64,000 nt of DNA from CAIZGX01 sp964430305 (GCA_964430305.1 CAYSEX010000001.1:60290-124289), one strand, 5' to 3'. Positions 17,980 through 26,787 are shown, numbered from the stretch's first letter. Made by a program: numbers and translations. Notes: a model not told the origin generated them from the letters alone.

Positions 17980-18806
17980 TAGTCAGCTAAAATTTGCTTT
18001 CCCGTATGAACGGCTTCAAAAAATTCATCAATGGCTCCATGAAAATCAGAACATTCATATGCCTTCAGAATTGGAACGTTCATTTTTTCTAAATCAGCAA
18101 GAATCTTTGCATTTACTCCTTCCTCATGAATAACCACACCATCGGCGTGTTGTAACGCCATGCGCATAAGATTGGCATGATTAGGAGTTGCTAGGTCTCC
18201 AAGATGTTCAGAGCTGATTTGATCGAACTGAATTTTTTTATGTAGTCGTTTGTCTAAATTTCCTGGAAAATCATCTTTATATAACGAAACAACAATTTTG
18301 CTATCTGCAAAATGGGGGTCTTGACTATACAACTGCTTCACATAAACAGGCATTAGAGCTGAAAACCAGCCGTGACAATGAATAACGTCTGGTGCCCACC
18401 CCAATTTTTTTACTGTTTCTAAAACTCCTTTTGAGAAAAAAATCATTCGTTCGTCATTGTCGGAGAACAAACGTTCTGACTCATCATGTAAGTATGCTTT
18501 TCTGTGAAAAAACTCTTCGTTATCGATAAAATATACCTGTAAACGTATTTGTGGAATACTAGCGACTTTGATAATTAGAGGATGATCGGTGTCATCTACA
18601 ATCAAATTCATTCCTGAAAGTCGAATAACTTCATGAAGTTGATGCCTTCTTTCATTGATTCTACCAAAGCGAGGCATGAAAATTCGGGTTTCCTTCCCTC
18701 TTTCATGAATGGCCTGCGGAATTTGTCTTACTTGATTGGCTATTGTGGATTCCGGAGTGAACGGAACAATTTCCTGACTAACAAAAAGAACTTTCGTTTT
18801 TTGCAT
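17979..18806 (-). CDS. GT5 glycogen/starch synthase-like protein, N-terminal domain only
   Basis: The 275 residues match only the N-terminal Rossmann domain of GT5 glycogen synthases (LFVSQEIVPFTPES, VIHCHGWFSALMP). The C-terminal glycosyltransferase domain is absent. The ADP-glucose binding motif KxGGL that normally follows the first strand is also missing. I recall such short versions as widespread in Bacteroidota. Catalysis as a true glycogen synthase is therefore doubtful; a regulatory or different transferase role is possible. It is the first gene of the operon with DUF4270 and glmS and has a good promoter-like element upstream. Confidence 0.82.
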   Translation of the reverse strand: MQKTKVLFVSQEIVPFTPESTIANQVRQIPQAIHERGKETRIFMPRFGRINERRHQLHEVIRLSGMNLIVDDTDHPLIIKVASIPQIRLQVYFIDNEEFFHRKAYLHDESERLFSDNDERMIFFSKGVLETVKKLGWAPDVIHCHGWFSALMPVYVKQLYSQDPHFADSKIVVSLYKDDFPGNLDKRLHKKIQFDQISSEHLGDLATPNHANLMRMALQHADGVVIHEEGVNAKILADLEKMNVPILKAYECSDFHGAIDEFFEAVHTGKQILAD

Positions 18807-18837
18807 AAACTGTTTAGGTTTCCTTAATTAGAGTTTG

Positions 18838-18871
18838 CAAAGATATTATAAAAATTCTTCGAATAATGCAA
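18838..18871 (-). promoter_or_regulatory. promoter of the GT5-like/DUF4270/glmS operon
   Basis: On the minus strand TATCTTTG (complement of 18838-18845) is a perfect TAnnTTTG -7 box. A TTG (complement of 18869-18871) lies 23 bases further upstream. The start codon is 31 bases downstream of the box. Confidence 0.65.
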
Positions 18872-19057
18872 ACTATTTCAAATGAAATTCCGGATTTATT
18901 TGAAAACAGTTATGGTATATCGCTTTTGTACACTTATCATAGTGGCTTCTGTTGTTTGTAAACAATATTATTACAAGCGTCTGTAATTTATTGAAAATTA
19001 AAGCTTAGAGCGCGGGTTCATATATATTTACTAAACCTTAACCCTAACATCATAGCT

Positions 19058-19351
19058 TTGGAAAAAAACAAGTTTTACTGCTCAAAGCATGCGATTATCA
19101 ATGCGGCAGCAGATGTTCTCCACGAAAGGAAGTTTTATATTGTTGAAATAAATGATAAGTTAGGACTTATTGTCGCAGAGCAGGGGCTTAGTCTAACTTC
19201 TTTCGGCAAAACACTTACTTTGAAAATTCTCGAAGAAGACACTCAAATGGAAGTGACTGTAGAATGCACGAATAGATTTAATTTTGGTATTCCAGGATTC
19301 ACGAAATCGATAGAAAGGCGGGTAATGAATCAACTTATCAGAGACCTTTAG
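19058..19351 (+). CDS. hypothetical protein, 97 residues
   Basis: The small product has no signal peptide or membrane segment. Alternating hydrophobic stretches (FYIVEINDKLGLIVAEQG, LTLKILEE, MEVTVEC) suggest a small alpha/beta domain. I do not recognise the family. No ATG occurs before residue 74, so translation would start at TTG 19058 or at a non-standard codon. A perfect TAnnTTTG box (TAGCTTTG, 19053-19060) overlaps that TTG, which makes the start uncertain. The gene lies 44 bases before the symporter gene and may be co-transcribed with it. Confidence 0.6.
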   Translation: MEKNKFYCSKHAIINAAADVLHERKFYIVEINDKLGLIVAEQGLSLTSFGKTLTLKILEEDTQMEVTVECTNRFNFGIPGFTKSIERRVMNQLIRDL

Positions 19352-19395
19352 AAACGCATTGTTTTTTTGGTAATATCTTGCCGAAAATTTGATAT

Positions 19396-20856
19396 ATGAG
19401 ATTTGGACTAACAACGTGGATTTTTATTGCGCTTTTATTTGGTATTTTATTCGGTTGGTACTTGAATATTTCACTTCCGTCACCACAACCCCAAACACCG
19501 TCTGAAACCATCAAGAAAATAGAGCAGACAACGTTGAAATGGGCGAGTAACAATCAAGACTCCCTAGCGTCTGAAGTCTCCTTGATTATTTCAAACCCCA
19601 ATAGTTCTGATCAGGAAAAACTAGACAATTTATTTCAGGCTATTGGTAAATATGGAAATAAGTCAACGCTAACAGATCAAATAAAGCAAGAGCTAAGAGC
19701 ACCGGAGCCACAAAACGAAACCCTAAAAAAAATACTGGAATATTTATCAATATTAACAGATATTTTCTTGAGGTTAATTAAGATGATAATAGCCCCACTT
19801 GTGCTTACTACCCTAGTGGCAGGTGTTGCTAAGCTAGGAGATTTAAAAGCTGTGGGTAGAATAGGAGGGAAGACCATGCTGTGGTTTTTTTCTGCTTCAT
19901 TTGTTTCATTGCTGCTAGGGGCAGTACTTGTAAATTTATATCAACCGGGTTCATCATTGAATGTACCTCTTCCAAACGAAGCCCTCGATGCTGGAGTGGA
20001 CCACGGGGCCCTTACACTAAAAGGATTCATAACACACATTTTTCCAAGTAGTCTTTTTGAATCATTAGCGTCGAATGAGATTCTTCAAATTGTTGTATTT
20101 GCCTTGTTTTTCGGAACGGCATTGGCTGCTCTGGGCGAAAAGGGAAAATCAGTTATTCATGCCATGGATATCATTGGGCATGCGATGTTGAAAATAACTT
20201 CAGCGATCATGTATGTTGCGCCTTTTGCCGTATTTGCAGCCATGACAGCCGTAATTGCAAAAAAGGGTGTTGGCGTATTAAGCACCTACGCGCTATTCAT
20301 TGGTGAGTTCTATAGTGGGCTTTTGCTACTTTGGTTGTTACTCCTGTTTATTGCATTTTTAATTATTGGAAAAAAAGTAAAAGGCTTGGTTTCAAGAATA
20401 AAAACACCGCTCTTACTTGCATTTTCAACAGCTTCGAGCGAGTCCGCTTATCCAAAACTTTTGGAAGAGTTGGAGCGTTTTGGTTGTAAAAACAGAATTG
20501 TCAGTTTTGTTTTGCCCCTAGGATATAGCTTTAATTTAGATGGAAGCATGATGTACATGACCTTTGCGAGTTTATTTATTGCGCAGAGTTATGGAATAGA
20601 TTTAAGTTGGGGAGATCAATTGGCCATGCTTTTAACCTTGATGATAACAAGTAAGGGTGTTGCTGGTGTGCCTAGAGCTTCATTGGTTGTTATAGCCGGA
20701 ACGTTGAGCACTTTTAACATTCCCGAAGCGGGTCTTCTCTTGTTGTTGGGTGTAGACCATATTTTAGATATGGGAAGATCAGCAACAAATGTGGTAGGAA
20801 ATGCGGTTGCTTCAGTAGCGGTGAATAAGTGGGAAGAAAAGAATTTTACTGACTAG
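19396..20856 (+). CDS. dicarboxylate/amino acid:cation symporter
   Basis: This 486-residue inner-membrane transporter belongs to the DAACS (GltP/DctA) family, which brings in glutamate, aspartate or C4-dicarboxylates with H+ or Na+. The re-entrant loop region (STASSESAYPKLLEELERFG), the NLDGSMMYM motif and the late GRSATNVVGN motif are all present. Between the first helix (residues 4-24) and the second (about 113-140) lies an extra hydrophilic stretch of about 85 residues, longer than in most family members. It converges on panC with a 4-base overlap. The exact substrate cannot be read. Confidence 0.9.
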   Translation: MRFGLTTWIFIALLFGILFGWYLNISLPSPQPQTPSETIKKIEQTTLKWASNNQDSLASEVSLIISNPNSSDQEKLDNLFQAIGKYGNKSTLTDQIKQELRAPEPQNETLKKILEYLSILTDIFLRLIKMIIAPLVLTTLVAGVAKLGDLKAVGRIGGKTMLWFFSASFVSLLLGAVLVNLYQPGSSLNVPLPNEALDAGVDHGALTLKGFITHIFPSSLFESLASNEILQIVVFALFFGTALAALGEKGKSVIHAMDIIGHAMLKITSAIMYVAPFAVFAAMTAVIAKKGVGVLSTYALFIGEFYSGLLLLWLLLLFIAFLIIGKKVKGLVSRIKTPLLLAFSTASSESAYPKLLEELERFGCKNRIVSFVLPLGYSFNLDGSMMYMTFASLFIAQSYGIDLSWGDQLAMLLTLMITSKGVAGVPRASLVVIAGTLSTFNIPEAGLLLLLGVDHILDMGRSATNVVGNAVASVAVNKWEEKNFTD

Positions 20857-21701
20857 TTCACTTCGAGTTCATCGATTAACCGAACCCCGCCAATCCAACC
20901 AGCAACTAGTAAAACACAAGCTTCTGTGGGCCATTCTTCATATGGTTCTAAACTTTGGTTATGGGCGCAGCAGAGATATTCAAGTTGAACACCAGCAGGC
21001 TCAATGAATTGGTTTTTCACAAAGTCTAGAGTTTCTTGAAGCGATTCAATCCCTTTTCTTTCACGAAGGAAATAAAGCGACTTCGAAATTGCGAGCGCAG
21101 CGGTTTTCTCTACCTCAGACAAACGTGAATTTCGCGAGCTCATGGCAAGTCCTTCATGGGTTCGAATGGTTTCACAACCAACAATCTCAATGGGTAATTG
21201 GTTGATTTTTGTCCAATGCGATATGACCAAGAACTGCTGATAATCTTTCTTACCAAAGAAGGCAACTTTGGGTTGTGTAAGTTCAAAAAGCTTGCTTACC
21301 ACTGTAATGACTCCGTTAAAATGCCCTGGTCTGAATTTGCCCTCCCAAAGCTGTGTTAATGAGCCGAAATTGAAATCTAAAGAAGCAATGTTATTTTGGT
21401 AAATCTCCTCTACACTCGGAATAAAAATGGCATCACAAGCTGAATTTGAAAGAAGTGCAATGTCTTGTGCCTCTGTTCGCGGATATTTTTCAAGATCTTT
21501 TTTATCGTTGAATTGTGTGGGGTTCACAAAAATGGATGCAAGTACAACGTCACATTTGGCTTTTGCTTCATGAATAAGTGAAATGTGACCGTCATGTAAC
21601 GCCCCCATTGTTGGAACGAAACCAACAGAGCCACGCTGTTGGTTTCGCCATAAATGAAGTTCGTTTCGGGTACGAAGTATTTTAGGAGTTTCGGAAATCA
21701 T
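20853..21701 (-). CDS. panC: pantoate--beta-alanine ligase
   Basis: PanC joins pantoate and beta-alanine with ATP to make pantothenate, the coenzyme A precursor. The HIGH-like motif HDGH (His36 to His39) in VPTMGALHDGHISLI, FFGKKDYQQF, and SSRNSRLS (the KMSKS-like loop) are visible, and the length (282) is normal. A -7 box lies 25 bases upstream of the start. No panD or panB is adjacent. The 3' end overlaps the symporter gene by 4 bases. Confidence 0.96.
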   Translation of the reverse strand: MISETPKILRTRNELHLWRNQQRGSVGFVPTMGALHDGHISLIHEAKAKCDVVLASIFVNPTQFNDKKDLEKYPRTEAQDIALLSNSACDAIFIPSVEEIYQNNIASLDFNFGSLTQLWEGKFRPGHFNGVITVVSKLFELTQPKVAFFGKKDYQQFLVISHWTKINQLPIEIVGCETIRTHEGLAMSSRNSRLSEVEKTAALAISKSLYFLRERKGIESLQETLDFVKNQFIEPAGVQLEYLCCAHNQSLEPYEEWPTEACVLLVAGWIGGVRLIDELEVN

Positions 21702-21726
21702 TTTACCTCTTCATTATGCAAGAGGT

Positions 21727-21734
21727 CAAAAGTA
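21727..21734 (-). promoter_or_regulatory. -7 box of panC
   Basis: TACTTTTG on the minus strand is a perfect TAnnTTTG box, 25 bases before the panC ATG. A short inverted repeat (CGGTA/TACCG, 21743-21758) lies just upstream and may be the weak terminator of the plug-domain gene. Confidence 0.55.
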
Positions 21735-21759
21735 ATTGAAATCGGTAAATGAATACCGT

Positions 21760-22467
21760 TTACTTTTCATACATCTCTTCAATGTAGCTTTTCGTGTTAA
21801 CCACTACATAACCACCTGTGCTGTCGCCATATTTTGCGGGAACACCACCAGTATAGACCATAACACTGCTTATTCCACTAGACGGAACGTTTGTTCCTTG
21901 ACCATATACTTTCACACCATCAATGAAATAAACGACACTACCTGATCTGCTTCCTCTAAAATACAATTCATCACCTCTAGCGCTTGACTTAATTCCACTG
22001 TCCATACTTGCAACAATGGATTTCAGATTTCCACCATTTGCAGACGCCATGTTTTTTAAATCTTTGGAACGAAGAACAATTTGCGTTCCTCCGTTTGGAT
22101 CAATAAGCTCATCAATGTATCCGCCATTAATCACAATTGTTTTGCCTGCATCGCCAACGGAAATAGAGAGTTGTAAATCATTCAGCTTTTTAATTTGGTT
22201 GTCTGTAACCTCTACTTGAGAAAGTTCAACTTGGTTGTAACCAATTAAGGAAAATGACACCTTGTATTTACCTGGCTCTAGACCCCCTATTCTATAGTTT
22301 CCATTGTCATCAGTGAAAACGCCGTATACAGCACCGTTTCTTTCTGCTCGAACCGCAACATTGTAAACCGGAGTTCCCTCTTCATTTAAAATCTTACCAA
22401 AGATTTCTTGAGCTTCAACCTGGCATATACCCAATAGACCAAGGAAAAATACAATTGCTGTTTTCAT
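21760..22467 (-). CDS. secreted protein with carboxypeptidase-regulatory-like and TonB plug domains, no barrel
   Basis: A signal peptide (about 1-19, ending VEAQ) is followed by a carboxypeptidase D regulatory-like beta sandwich (about 22-105; GNYRIGGLEPGKYKVSF) and a TonB-receptor plug domain (about 125-230; FRGSRSGSVVYFIDGVKVYG, GVPAKYGDSTGGYVVV). The protein ends there at 235 residues, so the outer-membrane beta barrel of SusC/TonB receptors is absent. The stop is clean and the downstream region has no barrel sequence, so this is not an obvious frameshift. It may be periplasmic and work in trans with another protein. Function unknown. Confidence 0.82.
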   Translation of the reverse strand: MKTAIVFFLGLLGICQVEAQEIFGKILNEEGTPVYNVAVRAERNGAVYGVFTDDNGNYRIGGLEPGKYKVSFSLIGYNQVELSQVEVTDNQIKKLNDLQLSISVGDAGKTIVINGGYIDELIDPNGGTQIVLRSKDLKNMASANGGNLKSIVASMDSGIKSSARGDELYFRGSRSGSVVYFIDGVKVYGQGTNVPSSGISSVMVYTGGVPAKYGDSTGGYVVVNTKSYIEEMYEK

Positions 22468-22594
22468 AATTTTTTGATTTTAAAGTGTAACTTACTTCAT
22501 GCAATTTGAAAAATATTTTCCATTGATTTTTCCCAATAAAATTGAAAGATTTCTTTTCTAAAAAGTATTTCTTTCAATCACCATTTAGAGGTTG

Positions 22595-22602
22595 TATCTT
22601 CG
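22595..22602 (+). promoter_or_regulatory. -7 box of the purF-like gene
   Basis: TATCTTCG differs from TAnnTTTG at one base and lies 20 bases before the ATG at 22623. It supports that start over an in-frame start at 22542, which would lie upstream of transcription. Confidence 0.45.
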
Positions 22603-22622
22603 CGCAAAATTATTTTCACTCC

Positions 22623-24518
22623 ATGAGTGACGCCATCAAGCACGAGTGCGGAATTGCACTACTCCGATTGAAGAAGCCTCTTCAATTTTATACCGATAAA
22701 TACGGAACATCTTTTTACGGCCTCAATAAAATGTATTTGTTGATGGAGAAAGAGCACAATAGAGGTCAGGATGGTGCTGGACTTGCAAACATTAAGCTTA
22801 ATCCGCTTCCAGGAAAAAAATATATTTCTAGAATTCGAAGTAACGACCAACAGCCGGTTCGAGAGGTTTTTGCCAAAGCCATGAATCGCTTCAACGAATT
22901 GGGAAAAACGTCTCCAGAAAAATTGAAAGACGCTGAGTTTTTAAAGAGCAATTATGCGTTTACAGGAGAGGTGTTTTTAGGTCACTTAAGATACGGAACT
23001 TACGGAGGTAATAGTATTGAAAATTGCCATCCGTTCTTGCGACAAAACAACTGGATGACGCGTAATTTGGTGTTAGCAGGGAATTTTAATTTAACCAATG
23101 TTGACGAACTTTTCGGGTTGTTGGTTGAATTGGGTCAGCATCCGAAGGAAAGAACAGACACTGTTACTGTCATGGAGAAAATTGGGCACTTCATAGACGA
23201 GGAAAATCAAAAGTTGTTTGACATGTACCACTCACAAGGGTATTCAAACCAACAAATTTCAGATTTGATTGCCAAGAATATTGATATACAGAAGGTTTTG
23301 CAACGTGCATCTAAGGATTGGGATGGTGGGTACGCCATGGCCGGCATGTTGGGTCACGGTGATGCTTTTGTATATAGAGACCCTCAAGGTATTCGTCCGG
23401 CCTATTATTACGAAGATGAAGAGGTTTGTGTGGTGGCCAGTGAGCGCCCACCAATACAATCGGCTTTCAATGTTCCATTAAGTGAAATAAAAGAAATACC
23501 TTCTGGATGCGCATACATCATTAAGAAAGACGGTGCCAGCTCAATCAAGGAGATAAAAAAGTCGTTGCACACAGCGCCTTGTTCTTTCGAGCGTATTTAT
23601 TTTTCTCGCGGAAACGATGCAGATATTTACGCTGAACGGCAGGCGCTAGGTCAAAATATAGTTCCTCAATTATTGAAGGAAGTGAATTATGATTTAGACA
23701 ACACTGTTTTTTCATTCATTCCGAATACTGCAGAAACGGCTTTCTACGGCATGATTAAAGCATTGGAAGATCATCTCAATGACGTAAAGATTGAAAAATT
23801 AACCTCAGGTACTTATTCTAAAGACGAGATTGAATCAATTATTCGCAAGCGCGCCCGGATTGAGAAGATTGCTATAAAAGACGTGAAAATGCGTACGTTT
23901 ATAACTCAAGATTCTGCGCGTGATGAGATGGTGGCTCACGTATATGATGTTACACACGGTACGGTCAAATCTGGAGTAGATTCTTTGGTAGTTATTGATG
24001 ATTCAATAGTTCGGGGTACAACATTGAAAAAATCTATCATTAAAATGTTAGATAGATTAGGACCCAAGCGTATAATCATAGCCTCATCAGCTCCTCAAAT
24101 CAGATATCCTGATTGTTATGGAATTGATATGGCTAAAATGGGAGACTTCATTGCATTTCAGGCTTGTGTTTCGCTGTTAAAAGAGCGGAATTTAACAGGT
24201 TTGTTAGATGAAGTGTATTTGAAGTGTAAAGAGCAAGAAAACGCCCCGAAAGAAACCGTTAAGAATTACGTTCAAGAGGTATACAAGCCGTTCACAGACG
24301 AAGAAATTTCTGCAAAAATTGCCGAGTTGGTCACCCCTGAAGGAGCAAAAGCGAAGATTACTGTTATTTTTCAGAAAATCTCGGGATTGCATGATGCGTG
24401 TCCAAATAATCAGGGAGATTGGTACTTCTCTGGGAACTATCCAACACCAGGCGGCAATAAGGTAGTAAACAAGGCCTTCATCAATTATATGGAAGGCAAG
24501 CAGGGCAGAGCTTATTAA
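22623..24518 (+). CDS. amidophosphoribosyltransferase family protein (PurF-like)
   Basis: The 631-residue product has a class II glutaminase domain followed by a phosphoribosyltransferase domain (VVIDDSIVRGTTLKKSI, the PRPP loop). PurF makes phosphoribosylamine from PRPP and glutamine, the first step of purine synthesis. Cys9 in HECGIAL is the expected nucleophile; the eight residues before it would be a cleaved propeptide, as in Bacillus-type PurF. Other conserved parts are NRGQDGAGLA and GHLRYGTYG. It is about 130 residues longer than ordinary PurF, a form I recall in Bacteroidota alongside a normal PurF. Whether it is the main enzyme is uncertain. It ends 4 bases from the convergent neighbour. 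Confidence 0.88.
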   Translation: MSDAIKHECGIALLRLKKPLQFYTDKYGTSFYGLNKMYLLMEKEHNRGQDGAGLANIKLNPLPGKKYISRIRSNDQQPVREVFAKAMNRFNELGKTSPEKLKDAEFLKSNYAFTGEVFLGHLRYGTYGGNSIENCHPFLRQNNWMTRNLVLAGNFNLTNVDELFGLLVELGQHPKERTDTVTVMEKIGHFIDEENQKLFDMYHSQGYSNQQISDLIAKNIDIQKVLQRASKDWDGGYAMAGMLGHGDAFVYRDPQGIRPAYYYEDEEVCVVASERPPIQSAFNVPLSEIKEIPSGCAYIIKKDGASSIKEIKKSLHTAPCSFERIYFSRGNDADIYAERQALGQNIVPQLLKEVNYDLDNTVFSFIPNTAETAFYGMIKALEDHLNDVKIEKLTSGTYSKDEIESIIRKRARIEKIAIKDVKMRTFITQDSARDEMVAHVYDVTHGTVKSGVDSLVVIDDSIVRGTTLKKSIIKMLDRLGPKRIIIASSAPQIRYPDCYGIDMAKMGDFIAFQACVSLLKERNLTGLLDEVYLKCKEQENAPKETVKNYVQEVYKPFTDEEISAKIAELVTPEGAKAKITVIFQKISGLHDACPNNQGDWYFSGNYPTPGGNKVVNKAFINYMEGKQGRAY

Positions 24519-24522
24519 TGGT

Positions 24523-25440
24523 TTATTTCAAATAAATTTCTGATCGTCCAATTACGTTCCCCGACTCATAAAGTTCAATTTTGTAAACGCCTTTTGAAAG
24601 TGATCCGTTAGGAGTGAAGTAGATACTGATGTCGGTATCTGAATTCTGATAATCAATTTCACGAGAAGCGCTGAACGTATCGGCTCCTGCTGAAGATGTG
24701 AAAGTTCCCCCTCCTTTTCCACTAACAATTTTACCATTCGCATCAACCACTTTCATGTAAATGGTTTTTCTACCTGGTTTCGCTAATTTATTTTCACGTA
24801 AAGTGAAAGTGGATTTAATCATAGAGGCTTTTGAGGCGCGGTCTGTAGTAGTTTCAGCACCGCTTACACGCTCTCTAATTCCGGTATTGACGAAACCACC
24901 TGTAGAGAGAACGGCGCCGGTTTTAACCTGTTCTTTGGTTTGACTTAAGTCAGACTCAAGTTCTCTGCTTCTGTTTTCAGCGTCTGATGCTTTTTGTTTA
25001 GCATCTTGCGATTCCGCATATAGCCGATCATTCGCTTGTTGTAAAGAATCAATCTGATGAATGTAACCCTTCATGATATTACGAAGTGTTTGCGTTTCAG
25101 CAACAAGTTTTTTAATGTCGTAGTCTCTGTTCTTTGCTTTTTGAATCAAAGCTGAAATTTGAGCTTTTTGTTCCTCAATGCGAGACATCATTTCTGCATT
25201 GTCTGTGCTTAATGTGTCATACATCATTTGCATTTGAACAAGCGAGTCTTCCATGCTTTTAAAGGCTTCTACAACATCTTCCGGTGAAGCATTTCCGAGG
25301 TCCATTTGAAGCACTTGATACGGTCCTATGGCTTTTTCAAGTTCTGCAATTCGGTCTCTACTTGATTTTACCCATATGGCCAAACCAAGTGTTGATAGGG
25401 CAAGAGCTGCAATGATTGAAATGCCAAGCGTTTTGTTCAT
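24523..25440 (-). CDS. membrane-anchored coiled-coil protein, function unknown
   Basis: A single N-terminal membrane segment (about residues 3-24) is followed by a long coiled coil (about 30-185, rich in Glu, Gln, Lys and Asp). The C-terminal globular part (about 200-305) looks like an immunoglobulin-like beta domain (RKTIYMKVVDANGKIV, YKIELYESGNVIGRSEIYL). The family is unfamiliar to me; similar proteins are often loosely called SMC-like without real homology. The start is the ATG ending at 25440, because an upstream GTG falls in the -7 box. It probably sits in the inner membrane facing the periplasm. Confidence 0.75.
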   Translation of the reverse strand: MNKTLGISIIAALALSTLGLAIWVKSSRDRIAELEKAIGPYQVLQMDLGNASPEDVVEAFKSMEDSLVQMQMMYDTLSTDNAEMMSRIEEQKAQISALIQKAKNRDYDIKKLVAETQTLRNIMKGYIHQIDSLQQANDRLYAESQDAKQKASDAENRSRELESDLSQTKEQVKTGAVLSTGGFVNTGIRERVSGAETTTDRASKASMIKSTFTLRENKLAKPGRKTIYMKVVDANGKIVSGKGGGTFTSSAGADTFSASREIDYQNSDTDISIYFTPNGSLSKGVYKIELYESGNVIGRSEIYLK

Positions 25441-25457
25441 GTTGAAATTATTTGTCA

Positions 25458-25465
25458 CAAAAATA
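25458..25465 (-). promoter_or_regulatory. -7 box of the coiled-coil gene
   Basis: TATTTTTG on the minus strand matches TAnnTTTG perfectly and lies 17 bases before the ATG at 25440. It overlaps the alternative GTG start, which rules that start out if the box is real. Confidence 0.55.
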
Positions 25466-25515
25466 GCTTTTTTCTTTTATTTCTGTTCGCAGGCGATACG
25501 GGTAAAAAAAACAAC

Positions 25516-25523
25516 TATATTTG
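25516..25523 (+). promoter_or_regulatory. -7 box of tRNA-Cys
   Basis: TATATTTG is a perfect TAnnTTTG box that ends 10 bases before the first base of the tRNA, leaving a very short leader. No clear TTG was seen at the -33 position. Confidence 0.6.
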
Positions 25524-25533
25524 CAAGCGCAAA

Positions 25534-25604
25534 GGTCCTGTGGCCGAGCGGCTAGGCAGAGCTCTGCAAAAGCTTGTACAGCGGTTCGAATCCGCTCGGG
25601 ACCT
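25534..25604 (+). tRNA. tRNA-Cys (anticodon GCA)
   Basis: The 71-base sequence folds as a cloverleaf. The acceptor stem pairs GGTCCTG with CGGGACC (one G-T pair), the D stem is GCC/GGC, the anticodon stem is GAGCT/AGCTT around the loop CTGCAAA, and the T stem is AGCGG/CCGCT around TTCGAAT. The anticodon GCA reads cysteine codons, and the discriminator base T73 is the known identity base of tRNA-Cys. The 3' CCA is not encoded. A -7 box precedes it and a strong terminator follows. Confidence 0.97.
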
Positions 25605-25610
25605 CAAAAG

Positions 25611-25638
25611 AAAAGACCTCAAATTGAGGTCTTTTTTT
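25611..25638. terminator. bidirectional terminator, tRNA-Cys/holB
   Basis: Perfect 12-base arms, AAAAGACCTCAA (25611-25622) and TTGAGGTCTTTT (25624-25635), are followed by further T. The A-rich left arm gives a T run on the minus strand, so it can also end holB, whose stop codon lies at 25637-25639. Confidence 0.9.
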
Positions 25639-26767
25639 ATTGTCTTCTTTGAAGTAAGCGAAATATTTTTATTGATAAATCCATAAATAGAATTTTTGGA
25701 TTCACATTTTGATTCACACAGGTGTATGCCTTTTCGAGTTCCAGCATTAAGTCTTCTACGTTTAAATGATTAATGAATGGAGAAAATTTTGATGAAAAAA
25801 CCTTTTCTCGCTCTGTTAGTTGTGCAAGAGATGAATCGTTAGAATAATTGAGAATGAGGTTTTGTCTTATTTGATGCAAACAATAACGAAGAAATTGTTT
25901 TTGTCTTTCTCTCGACTGATCAGCCATTTCTGCTGACCAACTGAATAGCGCAGAAATCTTTTTGGAATAACAATTTCTCATCCAAGATTGAAATTGAACC
26001 GCCAAGAATTCGTTGGGGTCTTCGTTTTCAATTAAGTTTTGAGCAGCGCACCAATCGCCATCTGCGTAATGCGCAATAGCTTCTGATTTTCCGGCATCTA
26101 CTCCAATGCGAGTTAATTCCTCTTGAATGATTGAAGATTTTAATTTTGGAACTTGAATAATTTGCACCCGAGAAAGAATGGTGTTTAAAATGTTCTCAGA
26201 GCTGTTTGCAATGAAGAAAAACAATGTGTTTTTTGGCGGCTCTTCTACGATTTTCAGGAGCATGTTAGCAATGTCTGCCTTAAATAGTTCCGGCTTCCAA
26301 ATAACAATGATTTTGTATTGACCTTCGTATGAGGTGAGTGAGAGCTTGTGAAGAATATTAGCGCCTTCTTTTACACTGAACAAAAGCGCCTTATGATCTT
26401 TCGAACACTCTTCAACCCACTGATCGTAGGTAAAATAGGGAGAGCGCAGAATGAGATTTCGAAACTCAGAACCGAAATCATCTGTGCAGGTGTCTGTTTT
26501 CCCTGGTTTATTGTAAAAGGGAAAGCTAAAGTGTAAATCAGCATATTGAATGCTGCTGATTTTTTTGCACGTGGAACAAGTTCCGCAGCTGTCGAGTTCT
26601 GTGGCGTTAGGACAATTTAAGAATTGAGCATAGGCCAAGGCTATGGCAAAGTTTCCTGATCCTTCTGGGCCAAGAAATAACTGTGCGTGCGCTACGCGAC
26701 CGTCTTTTTTTGCATTTCTCAGTTTTTGAATAACGCTTTCTTGTCCTATAATTTCAGCAAACATCAT
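25637..26767 (-). CDS. holB: DNA polymerase III subunit delta'
   Basis: This clamp-loader subunit is an AAA+ protein of about 376 residues. The N-terminus MMFAEIIGQESV and the segment RVAHAQLFLGPEGSGN identify it; the P-loop lysine is replaced by Asn, consistent with delta' not binding ATP. A four-cysteine zinc module follows (C..CGTCSTC), then the VEEPPKNTLFFF segment and LSRVQII. I start it at 26767 instead of an in-frame start at 26875, because the extra 36 residues overlap the recO end and do not look like the family. It follows recO by 20 bases. Confidence 0.9.
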   Translation of the reverse strand: MMFAEIIGQESVIQKLRNAKKDGRVAHAQLFLGPEGSGNFAIALAYAQFLNCPNATELDSCGTCSTCKKISSIQYADLHFSFPFYNKPGKTDTCTDDFGSEFRNLILRSPYFTYDQWVEECSKDHKALLFSVKEGANILHKLSLTSYEGQYKIIVIWKPELFKADIANMLLKIVEEPPKNTLFFFIANSSENILNTILSRVQIIQVPKLKSSIIQEELTRIGVDAGKSEAIAHYADGDWCAAQNLIENEDPNEFLAVQFQSWMRNCYSKKISALFSWSAEMADQSRERQKQFLRYCLHQIRQNLILNYSNDSSLAQLTEREKVFSSKFSPFINHLNVEDLMLELEKAYTCVNQNVNPKILFMDLSIKIFRLLQRRQ

Positions 26768-26787
26768 AGCCAAGCGAAGATAAGCTA

